NCBI GenBank assembly: GCA_900074885.1
Contig: FJUW01000037.1
Coordinates: forward strand, 1-64,000
DNA: 64,000 bases
Reading direction: 5' to 3'
DNA from: Rhynchosporium graminicola
Taxonomy: Eukaryota; Ascomycota; Leotiomycetes; Helotiales; Ploettnerulaceae
Within the stretch, counting starts at the first letter, position 1. Every line of letters begins with the position of its first letter. Position numbers and translations under genes: made by a program. This document shows positions 1-12,979 of this stretch, piece after piece. The notes below the pieces were generated by a model. It saw nothing but the letters and a program-made list of their open reading frames with translations. It ran no database searches and was not told the origin of the DNA.

Positions 1-3000
1 AGGAATTTACCTTCTAGTTTAGAGATAGCGTTAGATCTAGATACTCCCGGACTCTCTCTAAAGAAGAAAGCTCGTAAGATTAGCTATTATACTTAGTCTA
101 CTACTAGAGCTACGTTAGTAGATTTAGGTAAGGAGTTAGATATAGTAATTCCGGTTCTAGATATTCTAGATTTACTAGAAGCTCCGGAGAACTTAAAGGA
201 GAAAGCTAGTAAAGTAGAGATAATTAAAGAAGTAGAGTTTTAGATATAGCGTTATTACGGAGTATAATCGGGAGATTATCCTTAGTAATAAATTCTAATA
301 CTAATAACTATAATAGCTTATTATCCTCTAAGTAACTATAGTTATCTATTCCGTTTTCCTAAGCTTTAATCTACTAATCTAGTTTATATAAAAGTCTAGG
401 TTTACTTAAGTTAGTAGTATAGAAGTCTCTAAGCTTATATAAAGTACTTATTAGATTAGAAGTATTATACTAAGTTAAGTCTAAGTTATAGCTTAGCTAA
501 TTAACTTAATACTTCAGATTACCTCTTAGGAGCTATATAATAAGTATATCTTATAACTCCTACTCTTCTTAAGTAGCGATAACCTCCGGGGGTAAGTTTA
601 GTAACTCCTAGCTTAGTAATAAGTCGTCCGAGTCCTTAAAGAGTAATTCGGAAGTAAATATATTATAAATAGAAGATCCTGAGAGTAAATCTAGCTTATA
701 AGAGTATCTGATCTTAGCTAAGACTTAGTACGATCCTACCTAGAGACTAGATAGCTTCTTACTTAGCTAGTAATTCTTAAGGTTCCTTATAGAGAGAAAT
801 ACTTTATCTTTAACTTCTTAGTCGATATTACGCTATTTTAGGTCAGTTATAGCGCTTATCTTATACTAAGTAGCTAGTATATTAGCTTTTATAACCTCGA
901 TAGCGGATTTAGTATATTTAGCTAGGGATTTAGTATTAATATAATTAAGCTTCTCTTACGGTATCGATCCGGTAAGTTACTTCTAGTTCTAGCTATTCTA
1001 TAGTAATATACTATATTTAAGGGTATATAGTACTATACTAATAGAGTCGTAAGGTAGAGTTACTTAAGCATAATCTATTATTAGTAGTAGTTCGCTCTAG
1101 TTACTCTAGTAGTAATTAATAAAAGGTCTAAGGTATTAGTTAATATACTAATTTATAATCTCCGTTTATCTATCAGTTTACTAGTAAAAGGAGATAAAGA
1201 GCTTAACCTTAACTCTAATTATATAATAAAACTCTTACTAGAAGGATAAGACTAACTAAGCTCCTTAGTTAGATATAATTAACTTAGGAGTATATCCGAA
1301 ACGATATATCTATTAGATAAATAATATCACTATCTCGCGAGTATTAATATTATAATAGCATAGTATCGATACGGAGTCTTTCCTTAGGTAGTTAATAAAT
1401 ACTAATATCCTATTAAATCCTTAGTTATCAGGCGAGAAGTCCTTAAAATCTATAGCTAGATACTATATAAGATAGCTAAGTACTAGTAATAAGTATAGGA
1501 ATCCTTACTATTTCGTTTACTTCAGATAAGAGTACTAATAGGAGTAGTAATTACAAGTATACTATTTTATATCTAATATAAGTCCTTTCTAGTAGTAATA
1601 AATAGAAATTATTTCGGCGGTCTTACGAGTATTCAGATAAGCAGAGGAAACTTAATTATAGACTTCGCTAATTAAATAAGTATATAATAGGGTATAGCGT
1701 TATACGTATAGATAACTATTATAAAGTAGTAAATTATCGTTAATAGTATAGCTATCTCTTAATATATTCCGTTTATTAGAGAACGATTCTTAGTTAAATT
1801 AATATAGTTTCTTAATTAAATTAAAGGAGTTATATACGGGTTCCGGTAGCGTATTAGTCCTTAGTAATATTAAGTATATATAACTAATTTAATCGATATA
1901 ATACTTAGCTAGTTCCGCGTTAATCCTAAGGTTTAAGTAATCTAGAAGTAATAAAACCCGAGATCTATTATCTTATTTCTATTATTCCTATATCCTTAGA
2001 TCTTATTCCTTATAGCTAAGGATATTAGCTTTAGCGTTATCTTTACTAAGCGTATATATAATTTAAAAGTTAAATTCAGAAAGGAATTCTATCTATCTAG
2101 CTTACTTACTAGTTAGGACCTTAGTAGTTATAAAGTATTCTAAGGATTAATAGTCCGTATATACGCTAGTATAGAATAATAGAGATATAAGTTCAAGTCT
2201 CTATTTCCGGAAAGACTTAATAATAGCGTATAGCTTCTTATTATAGATCTCTTAGTTTAGTTTATATCTATTAAGAATATAGAAGTAGAATCTAATTAGA
2301 TACTACTAGTTATCTTTATATAATTAGGAGATAACTTTAGCTATTATACTATTAGAAGTATTAGTTTCTAGTTTAGTTTATAATTCAGGGTCGAAATAGT
2401 ATAATTTCTATACCGATAGTAGCTATTAATATAAATCGTCGAAGGACTTCTTATAATAATTAGTAAAATTCTATAGTACTATAGGCTAAGTAAGTACTAA
2501 GAGAGGTTTAGCGATAAGGCCGAAATTCCGAATAAATTAATAGTAGAACTTATAGAATCCTAGGAAGGATTTTATAGCTATTACTATTTCGGGGTACTTC
2601 TAGTCTACTAATAGTACTACTTTCTTAGGATCTAGCTCGATTCCGTTAGTAGTAACGATATATCTAAGGTATTTAGTCCGAGTAATATAGAATTCGCTTT
2701 TCTTAATATCTACTTAAAGTCTAGTATCTATTAAGTATTATAGTACTAATTTAACGTATTCCTTATATTCTTAGAGCGTTTCCGAGTATATAAGGATATT
2801 ATCTAGGTAAGCTATATAGAAATTATCTAAGTAGTCTAGTAGTATATTATTTATATATCGCTAGTACGTACTAAGTCTATTATAGAGCCTAAAAGGTAAT
2901 ACTTTATATTTATAGGATCTGAAGTAAGTTCAGAAAGTAATATACTCCTCGGATTCAGAGTCTATATAAATACAGTTAAATACTACTCGGATATCTAGTT

Positions 3001-6000
3001 TAGTAAAGATTACTACTTTAGATATATAAGTTAAGAGCTTATTAATCCTAAGTATTAAGTAGGAATCCTTTCGAGTAATTATATTAAGCTTATGATAATT
3101 AATATAGAAGCGTAATCTTCTATCGGCTTTTTTAATAAATAGTATAAGTAATATAAAGGGACTTTAGCTAGATTCGATAAATCCCTTATCTAGGTTTTCT
3201 ATAAGGTACTCCTTAGTTACTTATAATTCGTCTATAGATTTCTAATATAGGAGTAAATATATATTAAGTAATAGTTCTTCTAGAATAATTTTATAATCGT
3301 ATAAGTAATATAATAGAAGAATATTAGAATCCCGCTTAGAAAAGGCTTCCTTAAGAGTATAATATTATTCCAATAGCTTTTCAGCTATAAGTCGTTCAGT
3401 ATTAGGATCCTTAGGAGAGTCGCTATTTAGATAGTCTTATAAGAGGCGGTCTATCTCGTAGATACTAGTAAAGAATAATTCAGAACTTTTACGTTTTATA
3501 TTAAAGTAAAAAGCTATAGTACTAATTTAATAAATCAGAACTAGTTTCTAGATCCTTAGAAGTTAAGAGAAGTACTTATAGTAGGGTTTCGGTGCAAGTA
3601 CCTTTCTTAATAAATTCGGAGCGGAAAAGGGTTCGGATTCCTTAGTAATAAGCGGAAATAAGTTAAAAGGTAAGGATAATATATTAATATATTATATTAC
3701 TACTATTTAGTATAATCGGTATTAGTCTAGCTAGTTTATAGCTAAGTCCTATGTATTAGCGTCGATTTAATAAGATCGATTAATACTAGGTTTATAAGGC
3801 AGTAGAGTTATAATTATCTCCTTATCGTATTAGAGAGTAGCTAGATAGCGTTCCGACTATAGTAGCTTATAGTAGAGCGTATCTAGCTTAACCTGAAATC
3901 GTCGTATCTATTTAATACTAATAATTATATCTTGCTATCCTAAATTAAGGAGAATAAAAGAGTAATTATAAATACGCTTACTATTAATAGAAAGGTATAA
4001 ACGTATGAAATAGATAATATAAGTTCTAATAGACTATTAGAAACTACGTATTAGAATAGAATAAAGTAGTAGCTCGATTTTGATACTAAGGGCCCCTAAT
4101 AGTCGTCCAGTAAGAGTGCGATTAATAAATAAATAACTATTCGCTCTAGTATCGATCAGGCTATTTATAGAGACTCTTAGCCTATTTATATTAATTATAA
4201 TCAGGTATATAAATTACTTACTTTCTATTAGGGAGTTAAGGTCTAGATTAGAGAGATTATACTTATATAGACCTAGGAAGGAGTTTTTACTTAAGCCTTA
4301 TTATTTCCCTCTAGTATTAGTTCAGATTCGGAGGGTATATCTTCTATTACTTCTTTAGTTACTTAATCCTCTTTCGGAAATTCGTTAATTAATTAAACCT
4401 TAAGTAAGTTAGGGTAATCTAGCTTAATATAACTAAGCTATCTATAATCGTAATACCTAAGGGGTTCTCCGGTCGAGGTAGTAGGGCGTTTTAGCGCGGA
4501 GGGAGTACTAGACTATACCGGGGTAGAGGTACGTACGTATAGTATAGGAGTAGTTTATCGAGGAGCTAAGCTTAAGGACCGGTAAGAGGTAGAACTAGTA
4601 GTAGTCGTAATAGTAATAGTAAGCTTATAGTACTATACTTAGGTAGTAGCTTTCTTAGGATAGGTGCGTTCTAAGTTATAGCGACGCTTAGTATTAAAAG
4701 AAAGTAAGGATCTAACTATAGAAGCGTAGTTCTTATTCTATATTAGTTTAATAATAAGAGTTAAAGCGCGTAAGAATAGTATAATCTTATCTTATATATA
4801 GAAGAACTACTCTTTCTTTTTAACTTTACTTTAGATAGTAGCACTTTGAAATTAACTATAAAACTCAGTGAAAGTCTCGCGTATAAAGCCGAGTTATTAT
4901 ATTTCTAAGTAGTAGAAAGCGTTATAATAGTTATCTTCCTCTAAACTAATAAGAAAGTTCTCCTCTAATAAGGAGATTATTTTATCGCTAGTTTTAAACT
5001 TATTAGCAAGATACTAAAGCGTAAGATACTCCTTAGCTAATCTAATAACTAGCCTCTAAATAAGAACACGCCGGGAGAAGTCCGTAAGGTAATAGTCAGC
5101 GTTCATAGCTAGCTAGTCTCGTATCGATACTCTCTATTAGAGAAAGGTAAGGTCTGATCTATTATCTAGGGGTAGGATCTTCTTAGTAAGATAAGACTTC
5201 CTAAGGCGTAATTCTACTGATTCGGCGCTAAGAGAGAGAGATAGTTTATTAGGAATAGTATCCTCTCTCTTAGTACTACGTATTAGAATAGAGTTTATTA
5301 GGTTATTAAACTCTACTATACGCGGAGATTATAGTATTAGTTCTAGTAAGAGAGTCGAAGATAAGCGAGAGACTCCTATAAGGAACTTATCTTATACGGA
5401 GATTAGTCTATCTATAGTATCTTCTAGAGAGTTATTCTTTTCCTCTTAGTCTACTAATCGTTATAAGAAGGAATAGATCAAGTTCGAGTTACCTATAGTA
5501 GTAAGAGTATTTAGTAATTATACTCCTAGTGAATTTCGCTTTTATTTTCCTTTCTCTCTTAGTTAGTACTTCCTTAATAAGGTATTAATATTCTCTAGAG
5601 TAAGAGATATTTAAGGTAAAGAAAAGTATAATAGATTAGGTTCGGAAGTAGAGCAAGGGGGATCGTATTAAGTTCCTCTAGAACTAGAGAAGTCTCTAGT
5701 TTATTAGTTAAGAGCTATAATAGTAGCTTAAAAAGGGGTATTTTAAGGCTATTTCAGCGGCGATATATAGAAGTTAAAGCTCCGGGGTATTTATTATACT
5801 TTCTTTAAAATCTATTTATAATTCCTTTATACTAAGGGGGTTATTAAAAGAGCGTTAGCGAAGACCTCCTCTATTATACTATTTACAATAAGCTGAATTA
5901 AACCCTGATTTATAGTTATCCGAGAGATCTCTAGTATCTCAGCTATATATAAGTAGTTATCGAATAACTAACTTAGTAATAAGATATTATAATAAGCTAT

Positions 6001-6294
6001 CTCCGGCTATCTTGATCTTTTTGTTTAATATAATAATATAAGACTTAAAGCGGTATATAAGTAAGAATAAACAAGTAGAGAAGCTAAGAGCGATCTTATA
6101 TAGTCTACTACGAAGGAAATAAAAAGATAAGGAAAGAAGAAGAAGAGAGATAAAGTATAAAGTACCTTATATATATATACTAATACTAATCTGATACTAT
6201 ACCAGGTCGGATACTAGTTCTACCGGGATACCTATGAACTTAGGCCCTATTATCTATCCTTCTTCTCATGTGATATTCAGGTGAGCTGTCGTCA
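1..6294 (-). mobile_element. Ty3/gypsy chromovirus copy A, RIP-destroyed, partial
   Basis: The coding direction is minus. The right end is an LTR (6029-6294). Reading the minus strand inward and treating TAA/TAG as mutated CAA/CAG/TGG gives a gag zinc-knuckle-like stretch (about 4420-4470) and then reverse transcriptase. The RT includes a degraded FLGY-type box (about 2640-2700) and the active-site motif, now YLDN, at about 2803-2818. RNase H and integrase homologues of copy B follow toward lower coordinates. Positions 1-243 match the region between chromodomain and 3' LTR in copies B and C, so the element continues past the window edge. CA/TG dinucleotides are nearly absent and no frame is open. 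This is a dead element of the Metaviridae type. Confidence 0.88.
6029..6294 (-). repeat. LTR of chromovirus copy A (5' LTR in coding sense)
   Basis: About 266 bp, aligning end to end with 10664-10929 (inverted), 12713-12979 and 21995-22261. Read on minus it starts TGACGACAGCTCACC and ends ...GTTATA-like, consistent with a TG...CA LTR whose terminal CA became TA by RIP. It is followed directly by copia sequence at 6295. Confidence 0.82.
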
Positions 6295-7120
6295 CAAAAG
6301 TATCGCATACCGGAGTATATTTCTTCCTTATAGGAGGTGTTTTCTTAGCTATTTTAAAGCGATAGACTACTATAGCTCTTGCCTCTACGGAAGCAGAGTA
6401 TATAGCTATATGCGCCTTTGCTAGAGAAGTATCATAGATACGCTAAGTACTGAAGGAGCTAGGCTATAATAAGCTAGACTCTAGGAGTATAGAGATATAG
6501 TACGATAATCAGGGAGCTTTATCTCTATCGGAGAACCCTGAATTATACTAACATACTAAGCATATCGATATTAAATTCTACTACTTTCGCTAGGAGGTCG
6601 CTAGAGGTTATTTAGACCCTTAGTATATACCCTCAAAAGAGAACGCAGCAGATAGTTTCACTAAACTACTTAGCTTATAAGACCTTAAGGCCTTTATAGT
6701 AATACTAAATATAACTGTTTTACACTTAGAATAAGGGGTATAGATATCAATCGGGAAGGCAGACTATCTTAAAGGAATTACGGAACCTAAGGTTTATCTA
6801 GTTCACGTAATATCGAGGTATAGTTCTAGTCTCCAGGGGTATTACTATATATACGCATACGATAGTATAATCGACTAATTATAGGAAATTAGATCACTTA
6901 TACCTGTAGAAGTTACCGACTTTATAGTATCTCTATAGAGGGGTATATTGCGAGGATATAAGTCTTAGTATAGATCAGGTGACTATAGTCACGTGTATAG
7001 TCCGTGCGGATATTCCTAGATAATATCTTCTGTCGACTCTCCATAGTAATTAGTACTGCAATACAACTAATATCATTCAACTACTCTATGCTTTACTCTG
7101 AAGATCAACGTAACCTTACG
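6295..7120 (+). mobile_element. Ty1/copia element fragment: RNase H end plus probable LTR
   Basis: From about 6330 to 6720 the plus strand reads as a copia RNase H once RIP stops are ignored. Visible motifs are TIALASTEAEYIA, DNQGALSLSENPE, TKHIDIKF and a terminal ADSFTKLL block. About 20 bp later a purine-rich AAGGGG tract (about 6734) may be the polypurine tract, so the sequence up to about 7100 may be the 3' LTR. CA/TG survive more often here than in the Ty3 copies, suggesting weaker or later RIP. The upstream part of this element is missing because Ty3 copy A ends exactly at 6294. Confidence 0.8.
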
Positions 7121-10100
7121 ATAAATTATATAAAGATGACTAGTAGTATCTAATTAGATTTTACTCTTATATTCTTAATAAATATAAACTAAACTAGGAG
7201 ATCTACGATAAGGAGCTATATACTATTATTAAGTCTTTCTGGAAATAGAGACCGGAACTTATATCTTTATAATACTATACTAGCGTATATACGGACTATC
7301 GATCCTTAGAATACTTTATAACTACTAAGGTCTTAACTAGTAAGTAAGCTAGATAAATAGAATTCCTTTCCGAATTCAACTTTCAAATTATATATATACT
7401 TAATAAAGATAACGCTAAAGCTAATATCCTTAGCTATAGGGAATAAGATCTAAGGATATAAGAATAATAGAAATAGGATAATAGATCTCGGGTTTTACTA
7501 CCTCTAGACTACTTAGACCCTAAGATTAATACAGAACTAGCTAAGTATTATATTAATTAAATCAGTTATATATACCTAATATCGCTAGAGACTAATACGC
7601 TACCGGAACCTATACGTAACTCTTTTAATTTAATCGAGAAACTATACTAATTCAACTAAGAATTATTCTCTAAGGAACGAAATATATTAAGAGATAGCTA
7701 TACTATTAACAATAGTTTACTACTTTATAATAATTATCTATACGTATAATACTATATCTCGCTATATACCTGTTTAATTAGCGAAATCTACGATTAAGTT
7801 TCTTTCGCTTATCTAAACGCTTATAAGACTATCGAAATAATTTCTATCTATTACTACTAGATTAGACTCGTATCAGACATGAAATAGTATACTTATAATT
7901 ACCGCTTTTACTAGTACTCTTATCTGAAATAGATAAAATAGTAAGGATTCCTTTACTTATTACTAATACTTAGCTACTTTATATAGTATTTAGCTATAGA
8001 TTTTAAAGACTTCTCGCCTAATAACTAAGGATTTAATAAGATATTAGTATTTATTAACCGCTTAAGGAAAGACTCTATATTAATACTATATTACTATAAT
8101 ATCGATACCTATAGGATAGCGATATTATTTATCTAATAGATATATCGTTTCGGATATACCTCTAAGTTAATTATATCCGACTAAGGAGCTTAGCTAGTCT
8201 TATCCTTCTAGTAAGAGTTTTACTATATAATTAGAGTTAAGGTTAAGCTCTTTACCTTCTTCTACTAGTAAACTAATAGATAAATAGAGATTATAAACTA
8301 GTATAGTAACTAATACCTTAGACTTTTTATTAATTATTACTAGAGTAACTAAGGCGAACTATTACTAATAATAGACTGCGCTTAAGTAACTTTACCTTAC
8401 GATTCTATTAGTATAGTACTATATACTCTTAATTACGGTATATTACCGCGGAATAGCTAGGATTAGAAGTAACTTATAGTATTAATACTATAAGAGAAGT
8501 TTAATTATATTAATACTAAATCTTTAGCTAAATATACTAAATCCGCTATCGAGGTTATAAAAGCTAATATACTAGCTACTTAGTAGAGGATAAGTGCTAT
8601 AACTAACCCGAAACGGTATAATATTAACTAGGAAGTTAAAGATAAAGTATTTCTCTCTATAAGGAACCTTAAGAATTACTAGCTAAATAAGAAGCTATCT
8701 AGCCTCTAAGTAGGATTATATTAAGTCCTAGCTAAGATCAGATACTCCTATAAGCTAGATTTACTCCCGAGATCTTCTATATATAATATATTTACTTCTG
8801 AATTACTCTTTAAAGACTCGGATAACTTATTACTAAGCTAGGAGTTACTAAATCTACCTCTAGAGGTTATTACTACTTAAGAAGAGTAAGAGTTATAAGA
8901 TATACTTACTATATAGCTCCTAAGAGGTAATCTAAAGTATTAAGTTAGTTAGCTAAGCTTTAACTCGAACCTGACTTAATATAACGCTTCTAATCTAATA
9001 AGTACTTTATATAAGCTTAAAGACTTCTATATTACTAACTTAAGTAAACCTAGACTTCTATATAAACTAGATTAATAGATTAAAGCTTAGGAAAATAGGA
9101 TAGATAACTATAGTTACTTAGAAGATAATAAGCTATTATAGTTACTAGTATTAAAATTTATTACTAAAGATAATTTCTTAATTATGCCTTATAATAATAC
9201 TATATTTAAAACTCTACTTCTTCTATTACTTTTATTTCCTTAGCTTTCTCCTCTAAGTTCTTTAGAACTTCTAATAAATCTAAAATATCTAGAACTAGAA
9301 CTATTATATCTAACTTCTTACTTAAATCTACTAATATAGCTTTAGTAGTAAACTAAGTATAATAGCTAATCCTATAAGGTTTCTTCTTTAAAGAAGGTCT
9401 AAGAGTATCTAGATCTAACGCTATCTCTAAACTAGAAAGTAAATTCCTTTTTCCCTTAGTATTAGATATTATAGCTTTAAATATAGCTTTCTTTATAAAT
9501 TCTTATATAATACTATTTAATTCTTTTATTTACTTTAATACTATTTATATTATTAACTTAGATTTCGCCGAATCTACTATTAAAAGATCTAGATCTTATA
9601 TTACGTTAGTATTATACTAGTATCTAAAGATTTAAGATCTTAACTTACTACTTTAATAAACTCTAATTCCTTAAATACTTTCTCTATAAAACGCCTTAAA
9701 GCTTAAGTTTCTACTAATTATATAGTAGTAATCTCTAATATAATAATAAGAGTAATAGATTTCGTAAGATAATAAATATAATTAATCGCCTTATAAGTAG
9801 CTATAATACTGCCCCGATTTAGCTTTATATCCTTAGTTTCGCTACTAAGAAATAACTTAGATAAAATAATATACTTTATATTAATATAGTTAAGTAATTA
9901 TAACGCGTTAGTATATATATTTACGTTTAGGTTTAAGTAACTTATAAGCTCGTAACTACTCTTTAACGCTAAATAATACTTATAAAGCTTAGAGTTAAGC
10001 TTATTAAATAAGTATAAGAGTTCTAAAATAAGAGTATTATTATACTTTATCTTAAGGAAAGCGCGAATATACTATAAGTAATATATATAATATACTACTG

Positions 10101-10929
10101 AAAGAGTATTAGTAGGAACTAGTAAAAGTACTATAGGAGTTAGCGTTATAGATCCGTGAAACTCCTATATTATACTTAAAGATTATTCTTAAAACTAAGA
10201 TAAGAAACTTACTTATATTAAGAGAAGAGTTAATTAAGTCGATTAATATATAAGATTATAGTAAACTACTATAATAGTTAGTAATAATACTTACTCTAGA
10301 AGCTATATTATAATCTAAGGAGAATAAACTTATAAGTTAAAGTAGTTATTATAATTAAAAAGGAAAAGCTCTAATATTAATAAACTTCTTCCTTTATATA
10401 TCTTACGCTCTACTTAAACTCGACTCTTATTATAAATAGATAAAGTAAATACTACTTACCGCCCGATTTAGAAGCTATAACTAATATAGTACTATTATAG
10501 CGATATAACTAGTTAGAACCTGATAAAGAATTTACTACTACTAAAGAGCAGCTAGTACTTATTACGCGAATATTAATAAAAATAGTTATAATAAAGACTA
10601 ATTCTAATATAAACTATAACCTTCCGAGCTTAGGGTTAAGCTCTTCTTAAGGAGAGAGTAATATAATAATAGCTTACCTAAATATTATATAAGAAGAAGA
10701 ATAGATAATAAGGCTTAAGTTTATAGGTATCCCGGTAGAACTAGTATCTGACTTAGTATAGTATCAGACTAGTACCGGTATATATATATAAGATACTTTA
10801 TATCCTATCTCTCTTCTTCTTCCTTCCTTATCTTTTTGTTTTCTTCGTAATAGACTATATAAGATCGCTCTTAGCCTCCCTACTTATTTATTCTTACTTA
10901 TATACCGCCTTAAGTCTTATGTCGTTATA
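7120..10929 (+). mobile_element. Ty3/gypsy chromovirus copy B, inverted, 5'-truncated
   Basis: This copy is the reverse complement of parts of copies A and C. It starts inside RNase H at about 7120. Recognisable parts in plus orientation are: RNase H (KELLAIIKSFW-like, TDHRSLEYFMTT-like, DNAKADILS-like, 7190-7440); the integrase zinc-binding region (about 7820-7910); the integrase core with D at about 8000, SD.GA at about 8170 and a degraded QTDGQTE box at about 8270; and a chromodomain-like tail (W/.EVEDIL...LLRGNLKYQV, about 8875-9040). A 1.5-kb region and a 3' LTR (10664-10929) follow. All frames carry RIP stops. The chromodomain places it among fungal chromoviruses. Confidence 0.88.
10664..10929 (+). 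repeat. 3' LTR of chromovirus copy B
   Basis: 266 bp, inverted relative to the LTRs at 6029, 12713 and 21995. It begins TAATAATAGCTTACC (RIP form of TGACGACAGCTCACC) and ends GTCGTTATA. Confidence 0.82.
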
Positions 10930-12712
10930 ATAGTTCGTAATTATAATACAGGTTTAAAAGAGAGAGAGAAAAGCCAGGTTTTTAATATAGCTAATAAGCG
11001 AGATCATTACAGAAGTATTCCTTATATCGCTCCTAGATAGCTAACAGGTCCGTAATCTCCTATTAATAGAGTCTAGTTAAAAAAAGCGTTCGTAAACTAC
11101 TTACTAAAGTGAATAGCTTCGCTTTATTAAAGTACTAAAACTACTCTTAATTATTTTCAGCTAAACCGCGTGAAATACAAGTAGCTTTATATATCTCGTA
11201 AGTAACTCCTTCAAAATCATATAGCTTATTAAACAATTTCAGTCCGCGAATAATCGTTAGAAGTAGCTATGAGTAGAAATATTCCCCTGAAATAAGACTA
11301 TAGTAATATATATAACTAATATAATAACCTCCTCTCTTTCGTAAACGCTATTTATAAGTCGATTAATCCTAGACGTAATAAGCTAGAAACTCTGAATATA
11401 GCTATAGCTCGATAGTAGAGTTTATAGTATTAAATTCGAAGAAGCTTATAAGAGTAGAATAAGCTATATCTCGCTTTATAGCTATCTCTTCTGCAGATAA
11501 ACTAGGCTTGAAATATATAGTTTAATCTCCTTATAAATAGACTATAAGATATTATATAAGCGGAAATTCCTTATAAGTAAGATATACGAAAAGTCGTTAT
11601 AAAGCTTCCGAGGGACTTACGTATTACGCTTATATATAATAAGTAATCTCGTTATTTATATTTAAGATGGTAAGAGTCGTTCGGTCCGTACTCTTATATA
11701 TATACTTATAGATATACTTAATAGCTTATACTAACCTGTAAACTTCGACGTTAATATACGATCGATAGTAATTAAGAAGATATAGATTATATAGAACTAC
11801 TTATCTATTATCTAAAGTGACTTCTTAGTTATCTTTACGAACTATAAACATTGGGTCGTTTTACTAATAATAATATTAAGAGTAACTATCTTCTATAATA
11901 ACTATAGTTAGCTGAAACTCCTTCGGAAAGCGTTTCTAATACTATAACAGATCGCCAGCGTGCTTACGGGCTATATAAGGAGTATTCGGAAAGTCAGGAC
12001 CGTAAGGCTTATAAGTTATATCATTTAATACTAACTCTTATAACTCACTTATAAGGTCTATAGCCTTATCCGGAATTTCCGCAGATATAATCTCGTCGAC
12101 TCTAGTTAGTATTAGATAATCACTTATACCCTCGAGCTAAAGAAGAAGATAAAGATAAGGTAAATCACGCTTTTGATACTTAATAGTATATATATAAGTA
12201 TGGTATTTTCTAAAGGCTCCTTTTTTAATATTATTAAGAAGCTCTTTAATCTTTAAACAAAAGACGCGTATAATAATATTAAGCCTATTAACTAGCTAGG
12301 ATTATATTTTCTAAAGCTCACGGACGATTTCGAGCTATCGCGAGTTAGTAATAAAGGTAATAAAGAGTATAAGTTATCCGAAAAAGCGTACTATAGCTAT
12401 AGAATCTTGAAATAGTTATTATATAAAACGATCGCTCCTAATAAAAGAAGAAGGAAGAATAACCTAACGCTTATAATCTATAGAGTCGCTATCGGCCCTA
12501 ATAAGCATATCCGTAAAGCTATTATATACGTCCGCATATATATTATCTTAATACCTCTTTATCTATTCTAAGCAAGTAGTACGATAGGCGATATAGATAT
12601 CGATAATATATTATTAAAATATACAGTTCGTACAGAAAAAGTTTAGGGTTTAATAGGCCTATCGAAAGAGTCAGAACTTATAAAATAGCTATTACTCTAA
12701 GTATTTTATAAT
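10930..12712 (-). pseudogene. Helitron Rep protein, C-terminal portion (RIP-degraded)
   Basis: The minus strand reads as a Helitron Rep/helicase-like domain when RIP stops are ignored. From 12712 downward the frame gives FQQYI-like and YADVYNSFTDML-like segments. Next come YQ.SMAIV/FITF-like parts, the rolling-circle motif region YTIKYQKRDLPYLYLLL (about 12140-12190), a VVLYNLYLLNYYRSYINVE block (about 11740-11810), IKYIYKYIYKSTDRTTL, and then ARYVSPSEALWRLF (about 11610). The frame ends at the outer edge of the copy B LTR. No PIF1 helicase domain is visible, so the C-terminus has been removed. CA/TG are partly retained, so RIP is milder than in the gypsy copies. Confidence 0.82.
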
Positions 12713-12979
12713 TATAACGACATAAGACTTAAGGCAGTATATAAGTAAGAATAAACGAGTAAGGAAGCTAAGAGCGATCTTATATAGTCTACTACGAAGA
12801 AAATAAAAAGATAAGAAAAGAAGAAGAAGAGAGATAGAGTATAAAGTATTTTATATATATATACCGGTACTAGTCCGATACTATACCGGGTCGGATACTA
12901 GTTCTACCGGGATACCTATGAACTTAGGCCTTATTATCTATCCTTCTTTCTTATATAATATTCAGGTAAGCTATTATTA
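12713..12979 (-). repeat. 3' LTR of chromovirus copy C
   Basis: 267 bp, the same length as the LTR at 21995-22261 and diverged from it only by transition-type changes as far as I read. It begins TATAACGACATAAG and ends GGTAAGCTATTATTA in plus orientation. The flank 12709-12712 is TAAT. Confidence 0.83.
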
